This document shows positions 48,701 to 60,440 of a stretch of DNA of 64,000 bases, in pieces. The stretch comes from Yamagishiella unicocca. Lineage: Eukaryota; Chlorophyta; Chlorophyceae; Chlamydomonadales; Volvocaceae. The stretch is from positions 1,820,001 to 1,884,000 of the forward strand of contig BDSL01000002.1 in NCBI GenBank assembly GCA_003116995.1, read 5' to 3'. Position numbers and translations under genes: made by a program. How positions within the stretch are numbered: the first letter of the stretch is position 1; each line of letters begins with the position of its first letter. The notes beneath the pieces are model-generated. The model saw only the letters and a list, made by a program, of their open reading frames with translations, made no database searches and was not told the origin of the DNA.

Positions 48701-51700
48701 CGAGTCCCAGAGCACCCGCAACGGCACTCGCACCACCACCCGCACCAACACACACACACGCCAGCACACGCACCAGCGCACGCACCTACTCGGCTTCCTA
48801 GTCCACGCGCGTTGCTCAATCCCGCACCAGCACCCGCGCCCGCGCAGGCACCCCCGCCCCCGCCAACACAGGCACCCGCACATGCACCCACACAGGTACC
48901 ACCACTGCCGCACCGCCACCCGCACGGCTGCGCGCTGTTCCCACCTGCACGCCCACGAAGGCGACCCCCATGTCGATGGTGGGTCGGTCGATGACGCACA
49001 TGGGCGTCACCACGCACACAAACGCCTCGATGCACTCCATGTGGAAACCCGCGGTTCCGGAGCGCAGCTGAATGATGGAGCGACTGCGCCCATCCGTCAG
49101 CGCGTGACACGTCACCCGGATCGTCAGCTCCTCCCCTGGAGCCAACATGCCGCTGCTGGGCTCGAACGTCACGTGGGTCGTGTCCGGCGCCGGCAGCAGC
49201 AGCGACGCGTCGAAGCCGGCGTCGCCGGCGGCGATGCCGTTGGCGCGGCCGGCGGCGAACATGGCTCGCCTATCCGCGGCCACGTTGAGCGCAGCCATCT
49301 TTCGTACGACAAAGCTGGACGAGCTGCTGCCAAAGGACCGGGCCCGGGCGGCCGCGGCCGCGGCGGCGGCGGCTGCCCGCTCGGCCTCGTCCAGCTCGAG
49401 GTCCATCGCCGCGTCCTCCAGCTCCTCCAGCTCCAGGGCCTCGAAGGCCGCGGCGGCGGCCATCGGGTCCAACATGCGGCTGGACTGCATCAACTGCATG
49501 CGGAGCAGCTTGGTCTTTTCCTGTGGAGGCGAGAGGACACAAACAGAAACGGTTACTCGGCGTGGGAGGGGGGGTATACAGAAATCCGCGAATCCGCGTG
49601 GGAGGGGGGGTGAGGGCGGGGACGGCCGTGGGAGAACGGGGGAAGGCAGTGGTGTTCAGCGCTCCAGGGTTCGGCGTCAGGCTGTAGACCGCGCCGGCTT
49701 GATGAGAGGAAACCCGTGAGCGGTAGGCGGCAGGCTGGGGGCTGCCGACACCCTTTGCCCATCTTTGGGCGGGAAGGATTCCCGACTCCGATGGGGTGAC
49801 GTACGCGATACCAACCGCCCCCCAGTTGCAGGTCCCCTCCGTACCCCTCCTCCGGAGAACGGTTCTTTTCTGTAATCCCCCCGGGCCCCGCCTCACCGCC
49901 GCAATGACCGCCGGCGTGAGCTCCCGCACGCTCCAGGGAGTGGCGCTGGTGGCGCTGCGGTTGCGGATCACCAGCGGTCGCTCGCCCCGGCCGCTCAGCC
50001 GCACCAGCCCGAAGTCGATGCGGGAGGCCATCATGGAGGCGTGGGTGGCCCCCACGTTGGCGCGCACCTCCACCGGCACCGGGGGGCCGTGGCCGTTCGC
50101 CACCTCCACCGTCACGCGGCCACGCAACGGGCCCGGGGCGTCTGGGGCGGTGATGACGACGTCCAGGGCGGCGGTGCCCAGCGGGGGCACCGTGAGGACG
50201 GACGGGACGACGGTGATGGCGGGGTTGTCGGCTGGTGGGGAAGGGCGAAGGAGCAACCGGGTGGGGGAGGGATTGTTAGGAGGAGGAGGAGGAGGAGGAG
50301 GAGGGGAGAGCTGGATTAAAAAACCACAGCGGCGTGAAGGCCAAGGTCGTCGTTAGCTCGACACCCGCCCACCTGTTGCCCGCACGTCCACCGGGCCGCG
50401 CGTTGGGTTTCGGAGCTCCACCTTCCGTACGGTCCGCTGCTGTGGCATGAGGCTGCCCGGCAGCGACAGCATTCTGGGCACCGCCGCCAGCTGCACCAGG
50501 CAGCCCAGCCCCTCAAGCCCCACTTCAGCCACCATGACGTCGCAGGAGGCGGCGGCCGCGATGGCGGCGTGCGAGGTGCCCGTGCCGTTGCCGGACCCGC
50601 GCAGCATGCCGCTGCCGCCGGACGCCACCGGGATGGGGGTGCGGTCGACGCGCAGCTGCGCCCACCGCTCGTAGCTGCGCAGGGGAAAAGGGGGGGGAGG
50701 GGTGGAGACGGCAAAAGGGTGGCGAGGACTGGGTCTTAGCGCTTGCTTAGACGAGTGAGGTTAAGACCCGACGCGCTGCCCGGTGCGGTAAGAAGGTTGG
50801 GAAGATAGGAGACAGAATGACACGGCGGGGATCGGGAGGAGCACAGGCGAGAACCAACCGGCTCATGCAAGGAAAACGGCAGGGCCATCCAGGGTCAGGC
50901 CAGGCCGGGCCGCAGACGCACGCCGCCTTGTCACCGCGCGCCGCCTCTCACCGCTGGCACCCCGGCGGCGTGAACGTGAAGAGGAACTCCATCACCTCGC
51001 CCGGCTGCAGCACGCCCCGCTCCGGAACCACGTTAAACACGGACTCCACCACTGCGCCCAGCGCCAGCGGGTCGGGTCCATGCGCGCCGCTGCCGCTGAT
51101 GACGCCCCAGGGCGTTCCCGCGGCCTCGGCGCCCGGCAACAAGTTGGGCCGGGCCGACACGGACTGCGCGCCAAACACGCTGCCGGCGGCCCCGGTGCCT
51201 CCGGCTGTTGCGGCTCCTCCCGCGGCCCCCTCGCCCTTCCCGGGCCGGGACTTGCCCCGGGGACTGCCGCGCATGGACTTGTTGTTCACGAGGAGCACGT
51301 GGCCCTCGTCGTCCTGCTCCTCGTCGTACTGCTGCTCCGTCTGCAGGGGCTCGTTGGCGCGGCGCTTGTGCTGCACTTGCGGGTACCTGCGCGGGATAGG
51401 GGGGGCGAGGAGGGGGTCGGGAAATTAGAAACACGGGGTAAGCACGGGGCGAGGGAGGGGTTCGCTGGGTACGGGCCTCAAGGAGTCTGGATGAGATGAC
51501 GGCAAAGAGGCTCTTGGGGCTCGCGGGTGTGTATATGCGCGGCTGGCAGCCTCCTCCTCCTCGCCCTGGTCAGACCCCTCCCCCGCTTCCCCCCGCTCCT
51601 TCCCCCCCTCCCACCGTGTGAGTGACCACTCGAAGGCGAAGGGCAGCTTGGTGGTGTTGCGCACGGAGACCGTCTTGGAGAAGCCCGCCCTGGGCGCCAC

Positions 51701-54700
51701 CTCGCCGAACCACAGCGGCAGGTCCAGCTCGCGGGGCTCCAGCATGCGGCCGTCCACCGAGTGCAGCAGCACGTCCACGGACACACCGTTGCCCAGAAGA
51801 GAAAAGGTCTTGACCTGCACAGGCGGGGGCAGGACAGGGGCACAGGGGGCCGGGAGGGGGGGAAGGAATGGGTTTCGGGTTTGATGAGGAACTGCGAGTG
51901 TGGAGGGTCTTGTGGGACTGTGGAGCCGCGCGAGGGACCGGTGGGGTTGAGGATGGAGACGCAACGGAAGAACACACACACACTTACACACACACACACA
52001 CACGCACACACGCACGGCCATTTTGTGCCACTCTCGTCCTCGCAGGCTCCGAAACCAGGGCGGGTCCCCGCACCACGCACCTGGCAGTTGTCGCACACCA
52101 GCACCAGCCGCTCCTCATTGTTGCCCCACTCGATCGGCTCGTACGACACGTTGATCGCGATGTCGTCATTGGACGCCATCTCGAAGTACAGCGGCCAGAT
52201 CTGCGGCCAGATCGCATGCACGAGGGCGTTTAGGAAGGGCCCGGGCGGAGAGGCGCTTTGAGATGGGGATAGGGGGTTCGAGGGAAACCCGTGGATGTCC
52301 GAAAAAACCGTTTAAGACAGAAGTTTTGAGATGCATGCTGGTGAACTGGGTTGGGGATACGAAAGCCGAAGGTCGTAATATGACCTTTGGCGGCTAAGCT
52401 ATATCGGCTACGGCGAGACGAAAGGAAGCGAGGACCCCGCGGGGATAGGGGGTAGGGTAGGCGCGACACATGGACGCAGCGTAGTCAAGATGACGACCAA
52501 CCTAACAACCCAACAAAGGACAGCATCGCTTGACACCTAGCCCGGTGCCAAGTTGCCGAAAGGCCGAATGTGTCGTCGATGGTATTTGGGAGGGAGCCGT
52601 GATTCGCATGGGGCGTGGCGTGGGGCGTGACGCTGCGGCCACAACCGCACCTTGAACGGCCCCACCACAGCTCGGTCCGTCGGCGCATCCTGTGGGGGAC
52701 AACATGTAGGTGGGCGGTGGGTTGGCTTGGGCGCCAGCATCACGTCGCCAGGTAGCGGTGGTGATGGTGGTGGTGATAGCCACGTCAGGTGGGCAGAAGT
52801 GCTGTGGCAGTGGTGGTGGCACCCGCACCCACCTGCGCGAAGTCCGGCCAGTCCGCCTCCGGCACGATCCGGAAGCGGCCCGGTCCCCCAAGGTTCTTGA
52901 AGGACACCTGCTCCAACTTGACGTTGCCGATCACCACCTGGCCCATGTCGAACTCCTGCCAGGACGAGGAGGCGGGGCGGGGCGGCATGGCGCAGTGGGG
53001 TCACACCAGTCACCACCACAGCCACGAGGAGACGAGGAGGCGGGGGGGGGGGGCATGGCACAGACCCCTCCAGGCTCGCTGCCCAGCTCACGGCACCGGG
53101 CCCTGCTTGCGAAGCACCGCAGACACACACAGCCGGGCTTCCCCTGAGGTCCCCTACAGCTTTCATCCAACGCGGCTGTGTAGACCAACCAACCGACCGG
53201 CCAACCGACCGGCCAACCGACCGACCGAAGCGCACCTCAGGCAGCGTGAGCGACGGCGGCGGCCTCTGCGCCCGCAGGGGCACCGTTAGGCGGCGGCCGG
53301 TGGTGTCCACCGAGATAGCGTCCTCGTAGTCGCCCAGGGAGTCGGGCACGAAGCGCAGCGTCAGCTCGGCCGCCATGCCGGGCGCCAGCACGCCCACGTC
53401 GCCGGGGAAGCGCGGCAGGGAGACGTGGAAGTACTGGGAGGCGGGCGGGAAGACGCGCAGCGCGCGGGACACGCCCGTCACGTTGCGCACCCGGACCAGC
53501 TTCTCGTAGGTCCGCCCCACGGCTGCGAGGGGAAGGGCGGCGGCAGGGCGGCGGCAGGGCGGCGGTAGGGCAGCGGTAGGGCAGGAGCAAGGCGTCAGGC
53601 GGGGCACCGGGCCGGGGGGCCGGTGGCCGGGTCGGTGAGGGGGGCCCAGCCGCCCGCGCGATGCAGCGATTACGGTGCGCACAGGGCAGCGCCGGTGGCG
53701 CGGGCGTCGTACATGCAGTCGTACGTTGCCGTACGTTGGCCTCCATCCCGTGCGCACCATAGAGCGTGAAGGTCACCTCCGCCGGCTCGATCACAAAGAT
53801 GACGTCCTCCTTGGACGTCATGTTGGCCTTGATGGGCGGAGTCACGCCGTGACGCACATCGGCTCGCGGCCCCGCCCAGCGGTGCGTGTCGGGCTTGAGG
53901 TCCAGAAGGTTCTTTACGGCGGGCGGCAGCGGATGCCGCGGGTTGCGCAGGAAGGTCAGCTTGTGGTGCATGGCTTGGATGATCCTGGATTCGGATCCAG
54001 GATCCAAAATTTACGGCGGGCGGGAGGGCGGGCGGAACGGGGAGGGCGGGCGATGGATTCAGGACCATGCCAGCTCCAGACCCTTGCTGGGGAACAGGAG
54101 CGCACTGGAAAATAATTCTTTCAGTCAGGGGTGGTTTCTGGTATCTGGTATGTGGTTTACCCAGTCAGGGAAGGTACCTAATATCTGGTTTCTGTTGTGA
54201 GATTGACAGGCATTAATGAAGCCAGATGCGGCACAGAGGATAGGGTTCGATTTAGGGGTCGATAACCTGTCCCCAACGCCGACGGCAGGCGGCCCACAAG
54301 CTCACTTCTGCTCGTTCTCAAACTGTGCCCGAGGCATCTTGAGCGACAGCTGCCGCCGCCGGTCCTCCGCCTCCTCCATCTTGATCGCCACCTCGTCGGC
54401 CGTCAACGTGTGCCACGTCAGCGCCTTCCCCGAGATGTGCTCCACACGAGCCATGCGCTCCGGGGAGAGGGTACGGGTTTTGCGGGTCTGCGGGGGGGGG
54501 GGAGGGCGGAGAGGAGGCGCGTGTCGGGCCGGGTGAGGGGCCGGGAGGAGATGGACTTGTCCGTACGCCCTTCCGTACGCCCTTCCATGAACCTTTAGGT
54601 TGGTTGGGTGGCGCACGGGTGGGGGCCTGATATGGTGCGCTGATCCTACGGCAACCAGCGCCGGTGTGGTGCGAGCCGCATTCATGTCCACTCGCCGCCT

Positions 54701-57496
54701 TCGCCCCACTTGAGTGAGTCAGGGCCGTAGGGCCCAATCGCCCCGCACACCTCCATGGCCTGAGTACTCTTGAGGTAGTTGGGTTTGGCGGAGGTGTCCG
54801 CGTACTCGGCGATGCGCGGCGGGTTGAGTACCTCGCGTCCCTTGATCGCCTGGTACTCCTGTGGTGGGGCGGGCGGGGGCGGGCGGGGGAAGGTTGTAGG
54901 GTTTTAGGTCATCAGCGTAAGCGGCACGTGCTGGTTGGTACGCGTATACCGCGTCGCCCCATGTTGCTTCCGTGGGAGTTATCATGTCATAGCACCCGAC
55001 CGTAGTCCCCCCGCCGACCCTCGTCACTCCGGCTTGAAGCCCCCCAGCCTTGCGTCTCCATTTCGCCAGCACACAGCGCTCGGATTTAAGGGTGCAAGAA
55101 GGAGGACTGCCCTCGCAGCCAGCACAAGAAGGACTGCCGTCGCAGCCAGCACATGGAGGACTGCCCTCGCAGCCAGCACATGGAGGACTGCCCTCGCAGC
55201 CAGCACATGGAGGACTGCCCTCGCAGCCAGCACATGGAGGACTGCCCTCGCAGCCAGCACATGGAGGACTGCCCTCGCAGCCAGCACATGGAGGACTGCC
55301 CTCGCAGCCAGCACATGGAGGACTGCCCTCGCAGCCAGCACATGGAGGACTGCCCTCGCAGCCAGCACATGGAGGACTGCCCTCGCAGCCAGCACATGGA
55401 GGACTGCCCTCGCAGCCAGCACATGGAGGACTGCCCTCGCAGCCAGCACATGGAGGACTGCCCTCGCAGCCAGCACATGGAGGACTGCCCTCGCAGCCAG
55501 CACATGGAGGACTGCCCTCGCAGCCAGTACACGGACACGCACAGCCGCACGCCCCAGACTCACGCCCCAGACTCACGCCCCAGACTCACGCCCCAGACTC
55601 ACGCCCCAGACTCACGCCCCAGACTCACGCCCCAGACTCACGCCCCAGACTCACGCCCCAGACTCACGCAGCACAAACCTGCACCCGGTTACGGTGCCTG
55701 CACCTGCCCGCCCAGTGCGTGTACCACCCCATCCCACTGACGTACCTGCACAATGGCCTTCGGGTTGACCAGCCGCGCCCCCGCCATGGCACCCTGGTCC
55801 AGATGCAGGTGCGACGGCTTCAGCGGCAGGCCCACGTTGCGCCAGGCAGGAGTGAAATCTGCGGGGACCGGGAGCGGGGTGTAGAGGCGCTGTGGTCGCA
55901 CCGAGAACGAAGCTAAGGCACATCCACGTTATGCCGCCCACGAAGTACGGGAGGTGGGGGGCACCTTCCGCCGTGCGGATCGAAGCCCCATCACCAGGAC
56001 ACAACACCGCATGAAAAGCTGAAGCGACGCCGTCTGGCACGGCAAGCGTTCAAGAGGTGTCGTACTCGGGGTCGCGTCACTCCGCCGACCGTGTCCTGAT
56101 AGCCACGGTGGGGCTAGATCATGACGCCCCTGCTGCCCTCAAGAGTCGGCCGCCGCGAGCCGTGGTGCAACCCGGCTCATCGCCAGCTCGACCCACCGCA
56201 CACCCCTCCGCACAGCCGACATGAGGGAGCATGACACAGCAGCAGCAGCAGCAGCCGCAGCCGCAGCGCTGCCACTGCCGCTACATAACCACTGCCGGCG
56301 ACGCAACGCCGTTGCAACCCGCAGCACGCCCGCGTCGCGCACTGTAGCGCGTCCAGAGCGTTACCCCAACATACGGTGCTGCCCCCGACACCGCATCCGA
56401 CGGGATACGGCCACGCCGAGAGCAGCCCGGCTGTTATCCGGGAGATAGGGACGACTAGGGGCATGTGTGGGGCTGCATACCGACATCAGTAGGCGCCGTG
56501 TGGCACCAACAGTAACCCCTCCTCCTCCTAGCGCCACCAACATCACCAGGGCGCCAAAACCCAACCCAGTCCTGAGTTGGTCAAGCTGGGGTTGTGTGAT
56601 GCAAACCCAGTCCTGAGTTGGTCAGGCTGGGGTTGTGTGATGCCAACCCAGCAGGCTTGTGCCCAAACTGCCACACCCCGCCACATGGATTGAAACCAAC
56701 TGCCGGGCTGGCGACGCAAACCAAGGAGCCATGCCACACACATTATCCTGATACGCATGCAGTTGACGCGTGGCCCTTCTTTAACAGTAGCGTGCACGCT
56801 GGCAACGCGCTTTTGGCAGACCGGCTTCGGTTGGGAGCCGCAGAGAGCCTCGAGGCTAGGCGGACGATGTGAAGGTGCAGACGGCTGGCAAGGAACGGTT
56901 CTCTAACACCACCCGCGTATGCCCTGCTCGTGCAATGTGTCTCAGCAGGTTGCGGGGACGCGTGTTCCCGACCCGGTGACCCATGCCCTGACCTCCGGGG
57001 TTCCCAGCCCGTTCCCAAGGAGGCCCACCTTCATCTGCTTTGGCTAGGGCCCGGGCCTCCGCCTCCTTAGCCACCTCTGACGCCGTCCTGAGGTACTGCT
57101 CCATCTCATCCGCCGAAGCACGCAATCGCTCGAACTGCAGGGTGCCGCGCCGTACGTGACAGGGCGCCGGAGAACCGCGGCCACTATGGACAACCCGGCC
57201 AGAGATATGCATGACACATAGCCTTCAAGGTTGTTTACCCTTGGCCTGACGGCCGAGGGCTTGCCCAAGTCGCGGGGCGCTGGTAAGGTCACCACATGCA
57301 CTTGTCCCAGTCCTACCTTGCTAGTGATTCCGGCAATACGCGCGCTGTACGAGTTATCTCCATCATCCTGTGCCACTTCGGCGGGAGGGGGCCCTCCTTC
57401 AGCCTCCTGCGGTGCCCCGTCATCGGTCCTAGGCTGCGACTGATACAGCCCCGGAAACGTAGACTGAAAAGTCGAAAGGATATGAGCAGAACTCAT
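42752..57496 (-). CDS. CFAP81: DLEC1/CFAP81 (FAP81) ciliary central-apparatus protein
   Basis: Structural ASH/MSP-domain protein of motile cilia; FAP81/DLEC1 has been placed in the C1a-e-c region of the central apparatus. I resolved 24 in-phase exons: 57317-57496, 57029-57134, 55746-55858, 54751-54858, 54306-54487, 53725-53984, 53236-53522, 52833-52955, 52651-52689, 52081-52200, 51615-51814, 50952-51386, 50373-50674, 49897-50231, 48945-49520, 48335-48493, 47227-48121, 46720-46850, 46259-46393, 45720-45912, 44805-45439, 44331-44472, 43922-44031, 42752-43597; 2203 residues. Co-linear with human DLEC1 as I recall it: an N-terminal helix (SEVAKEAEARALAKADE), FLRNPRHPLPP, RALRVFPPASQYF, FVPDSLGDYEDAI, LRAQRPPPSLTLP, LVLVCDNCQ, DFGLVRLSGRG, FEPSSGMLAPGEE, DFGKTVPLGETRQMYLMITN and a C-terminal GKECSVEIDGIGS. 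Alga-specific Ala/His/Gly inserts occur in exons 15, 17 and 24. The exon 6 donor was chosen for phase. Confidence 0.93.
50278..50305. repeat. GGA microsatellite, intronic
   Basis: About nine GGA units in the CFAP81 intron between 50231 and 50373. Confidence 0.85.
51972..52014. repeat. CA microsatellite, intronic
   Basis: Interrupted (AC)n run with GC and TT interruptions, in the CFAP81 intron between 51814 and 52081. Confidence 0.9.
52272..52360 (+). repeat. Dispersed element, copy 3
   Basis: Longest and cleanest copy, in the CFAP81 intron between 52200 and 52651. Reads TTCGAGGGAAACCCGTGGAT, TCCGAAAAAACCGTTT, then GTTTTGAGATGCATGCTGG and GAACTGGGTTGGGGATACG. A small inverted repeat (AAGGTC/GACCTT) follows at about 52368-52390. 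Confidence 0.8.
55101..55530. repeat. 27-bp minisatellite, about 16 copies, intronic
   Basis: Unit GGAGGACTGCCCTCGCAGCC then AGCACAT. The first two copies are slightly diverged and the next fourteen nearly identical. It lies in the CFAP81 intron between 54858 and 55746. Because 27 is divisible by three and the unit lacks stops in several frames, long open frames appear on both strands but are not genes. Confidence 0.95.
55548..55664. repeat. 13-bp satellite, 9 exact copies, intronic
   Basis: Unit CACGCCCCAGACT in nine perfect tandem copies, immediately after the 27-bp minisatellite in the same CFAP81 intron. Confidence 0.95.
56562..56644. repeat. 41-bp tandem duplication, intronic
   Basis: Two copies of a 41-base unit (AACCCAGTCCTGAGTTGGTC then AGCTGGGGTTGTGTGATG) with one A/G difference, in CFAP81 intron 2. 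Confidence 0.9.
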
Positions 57497-60440
57497 TGCT
57501 TATTTTACATGACAGGAGAGGAGAAGGGCCTAAATATATGGTCAAGCTTAGAATTCACTTTGCCGTCTCATTGCTCATGGCTACATAGGTCATACTTGAA
57601 TTCCCTTACACGGATCACAGTTAAAGGGACGTTATTTTTCATGTTTGCAGGAAAGAAGCGGTCCGTACGGTGGTACGGACTACCGGTAACAAGGCGAGTA
57701 GGCGACGCACAATGTCGCCGGCAAGTACTACTCTATACGGGCAAGGTTCGCAGCTGACATGATGAATAATGAACATCACGAGCATCGCGCGAGGCCTGAC
57801 ATAAGTATCGAGTTCGGATACCGGTATCCGGTCCTCTGCTTTTCTTCTTGCCCTGATACCAAGTACGTGGGCTCAGCAGTGAGCAAGTTCAATCACGTTA
57901 AATGGATTAGGAAGGGTTTCAGGAGGGCCTTCACTCTGCGGGCCATGTGCACCTTGACTTTGCGCATTCTGAGCCATGAGAACCGTGCATTCCAACACAA
58001 GGGCAGCGGTGCCAAGCAAAGGAGGGAATCCGGGAGGCGTGAATGTGGCGCAGGCCAAAAACGGGGCCACGAGGCCACATATAGGGGGGAATTAAACCGC
58101 CACCGTCCGCCACGGCCAGTGCACAGCCTTACTATAATAACGCCAACTTTCCGGGTTGGCGAGAACCATTTGCCGATCATCTCGTGGCCCCGGCACAGGT
58201 GTATTGCAGATTACAGTGGCCTGGCGGGTTGTGCGGATTGAGGGAAGCCTTGCGCACGATGTGCACACTTGGGCGCGGGATATGGGGTGCTGCTGGACAG
58301 AGGCAGCGTGTTGTCCGTTGCGTCTGCGGTGGGATGGAGGGCTTGGATCTAGGGGGTTTGTTCTGGGTATACATGCCTCCGGATCGAGCTGTTAGGTCTT
58401 CTGGGTTTTGGGGTGATACGCAAAGCCTGCTGTCCGCATCATCCAACTGTAACCAGGCGTCCCTATTGACCTTCATTAGTCACAAACAACCCCATAAAGG
58501 AACCCAACCCGGCTCACTAAACTGCCTACCACAATCTCCAGCAGTATATCCTACTATGCTCAGCACGGCGCTTATTGGCGCCAGTTGGCGCGTCTGTGAA
58601 GCTCTGTGCGCCCCTCGCTACGCCGCGATAACGCCTATTGAGCGGCATGATGGCCGCGCAATTTACGGAGGGAGAGGCGGACGGCCGCACACCATTCGTG
58701 TAATGGGTAGCTCGGTTTTGGCGACCGCGACACTGCCAGGCACTTGCACTGGGACGCAGGAGTTAGGACTGCTATGCTCGTGGGAAAGGGATACATCATG
58801 GGGCTTGGGGCTCTGTGTTATCCAATGAATAATAAAAAAAGCGACGGAGACGAAAACCCACTCCAGCCAGGGTCCAGCCCAGCGCCGTTACCGAAGGCGT
58901 GACCGGAAACGTGAAGTTTCGCCATCAACGCCAGCGGTAACCGACACGAGGGCCCACGCAAACAATAGGCAGGCACCCACTCTGAGAAGTCCCACGCATT
59001 AGAGAGGTGGAGGCGTACCTATGCGGCGAGAAGAAGGAGAAGGGCAGCGAACGGAAGCGACTGGCATTGCCAGTACAAGAGCCTGCGTGGGTTTCCGCAA
59101 CCTGAAAACGTAACGTGTTGAGGGACCTCTTGTGTTGAGGGATCTCTTGTGTTGAGAGGTTTCTAGTATTTCTCTGCGGCTACGGTACGCAATCTCTGCG
59201 TTCTATCTGGTGCCCCCAGAAGCAGGAGGGCAACGACTGTGCTGGACAGGTCCCCCGGGGGATCAGGGGCCGTCCTGCGGTTCACTACGAGGCGTAACAT
59301 ATCCTTGCTGCGCTACAGCATTGTTCATGGGCTGCCTTTGAGTTGTACGGGTCCTTTTCGCCACCTTCAACATAAGAGGTTTCGATCCTGACGGACAGCG
59401 ATCGAGACTTTGCCAAATCGTGCCAAAACACATGACATGAACACGTTCAGCTGCGCGGTTCCAAAGGACCAGAGTTGCAGGGCAAGGATCTTCTTGTACG
59501 AAAAAGTGGATCCATGTCCTAGCCATGCAAGGCACGCCCTTTCGGGGCAGAGACGGGTAGGGCGGGGCGCGACAGGGCTGGCGATGACGGGCGGTGGCGC
59601 AGAGGTCCATGGGTCCTTTTGCCACGGACGCTCCAACCAGCGCGGCCATATTATCGGAACAAAGCTGCTGGTAGGTTTGTTGTTCAGAGATTTCCATTGC
59701 ACTGAACGGCTCCCTGGACAGTTGGTGGAATAGGGTTCGACCGCCTAAGAGTGCCTTTAACACCCGCGCGCAAATTATTCATCTGGGTCGAGAATAAATA
59801 CAACATGGAAAGGCATGCAATCTGCTGGCGCTGTTGTGTGCAAGGCGTTCTGGACTTGTCGAAGCATCGTGCCGTGACTGTCTGCGCAGTCCGCACCCTA
59901 TGCCATCGACCCTAGCCCTGCAGGGCAGAATACTGTTGGCAGTCATCGTCTCATGCACAAAACGTTGGGGTTTAGCGAGGTGCCAATGGCGATAATACGA
60001 AGTGTTACGACCTGCCGTGCACGAACAGTCCGATACTTACATGATTCGTTCCGTTTACGCGGACTCAACCCATTATACACACGTTGCGCGTACGCACTTG
60101 GGCCGTAGCCACTGACGCGGTCTGGGCGCAATAGAGATTCCCGACATCCCGCCATCTGGCCAAGCGCGCAAAAGTCACCTATCGTTTTCGCTGTTTTACA
60201 AAGCAGATAAGGTTGAAACGTTCTATATAGCGCGCTTATTGGGTGATTACCGAAGCTGGAGCGACCTAGACTCAGGTCCTCTCCCGCCCTTCTCACCTTC
60301 CGCGCTATTGAGGCTGCCAGAAGCGGCCACACCCGGTCTTACAGCTTTCAAGCTCTCCAAGAAGCCCACCTGAGCTGACCCAAGTGGGACGGACGCTGTG
60401 TGCCTGTGCGTTGGTCGCTGCGGGCTCGCTCCGAGAGGCC
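57497..60440. other. Divergent intergenic region, CFAP81 to second B3-like gene
   Basis: About 2.9 kb between opposed starts. It must contain the promoters of CFAP81 and the B3-like gene. A weak tandem repeat (TGTTGAGGGA-type, three units) lies at 59117-59160. Frames such as 58184-58828 plus and 59263-59763 minus are long but lack domains, GC-biased codon use and splice partners. I see no gene or RNA. Confidence 0.45.

Noticed and set aside
55101..55530. Regular direct repeats resembling a CRISPR array
   Set aside because: Units are directly contiguous with no unique spacers, there are no cas genes, and the DNA is eukaryotic.
54719..55916. Long open frames on both strands with repeated CPRSQHMED- or CAGCEGSPP-type units
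   Set aside because: They are produced by the stop-free 27-bp satellite inside a CFAP81 intron; flanking real exons are on the minus strand in other frames.
58184..58828. 215-codon plus-strand frame in the 57.5-60.4 kb gap
   Set aside because: No domain, no coding-type composition for this genome, and no splice partners.
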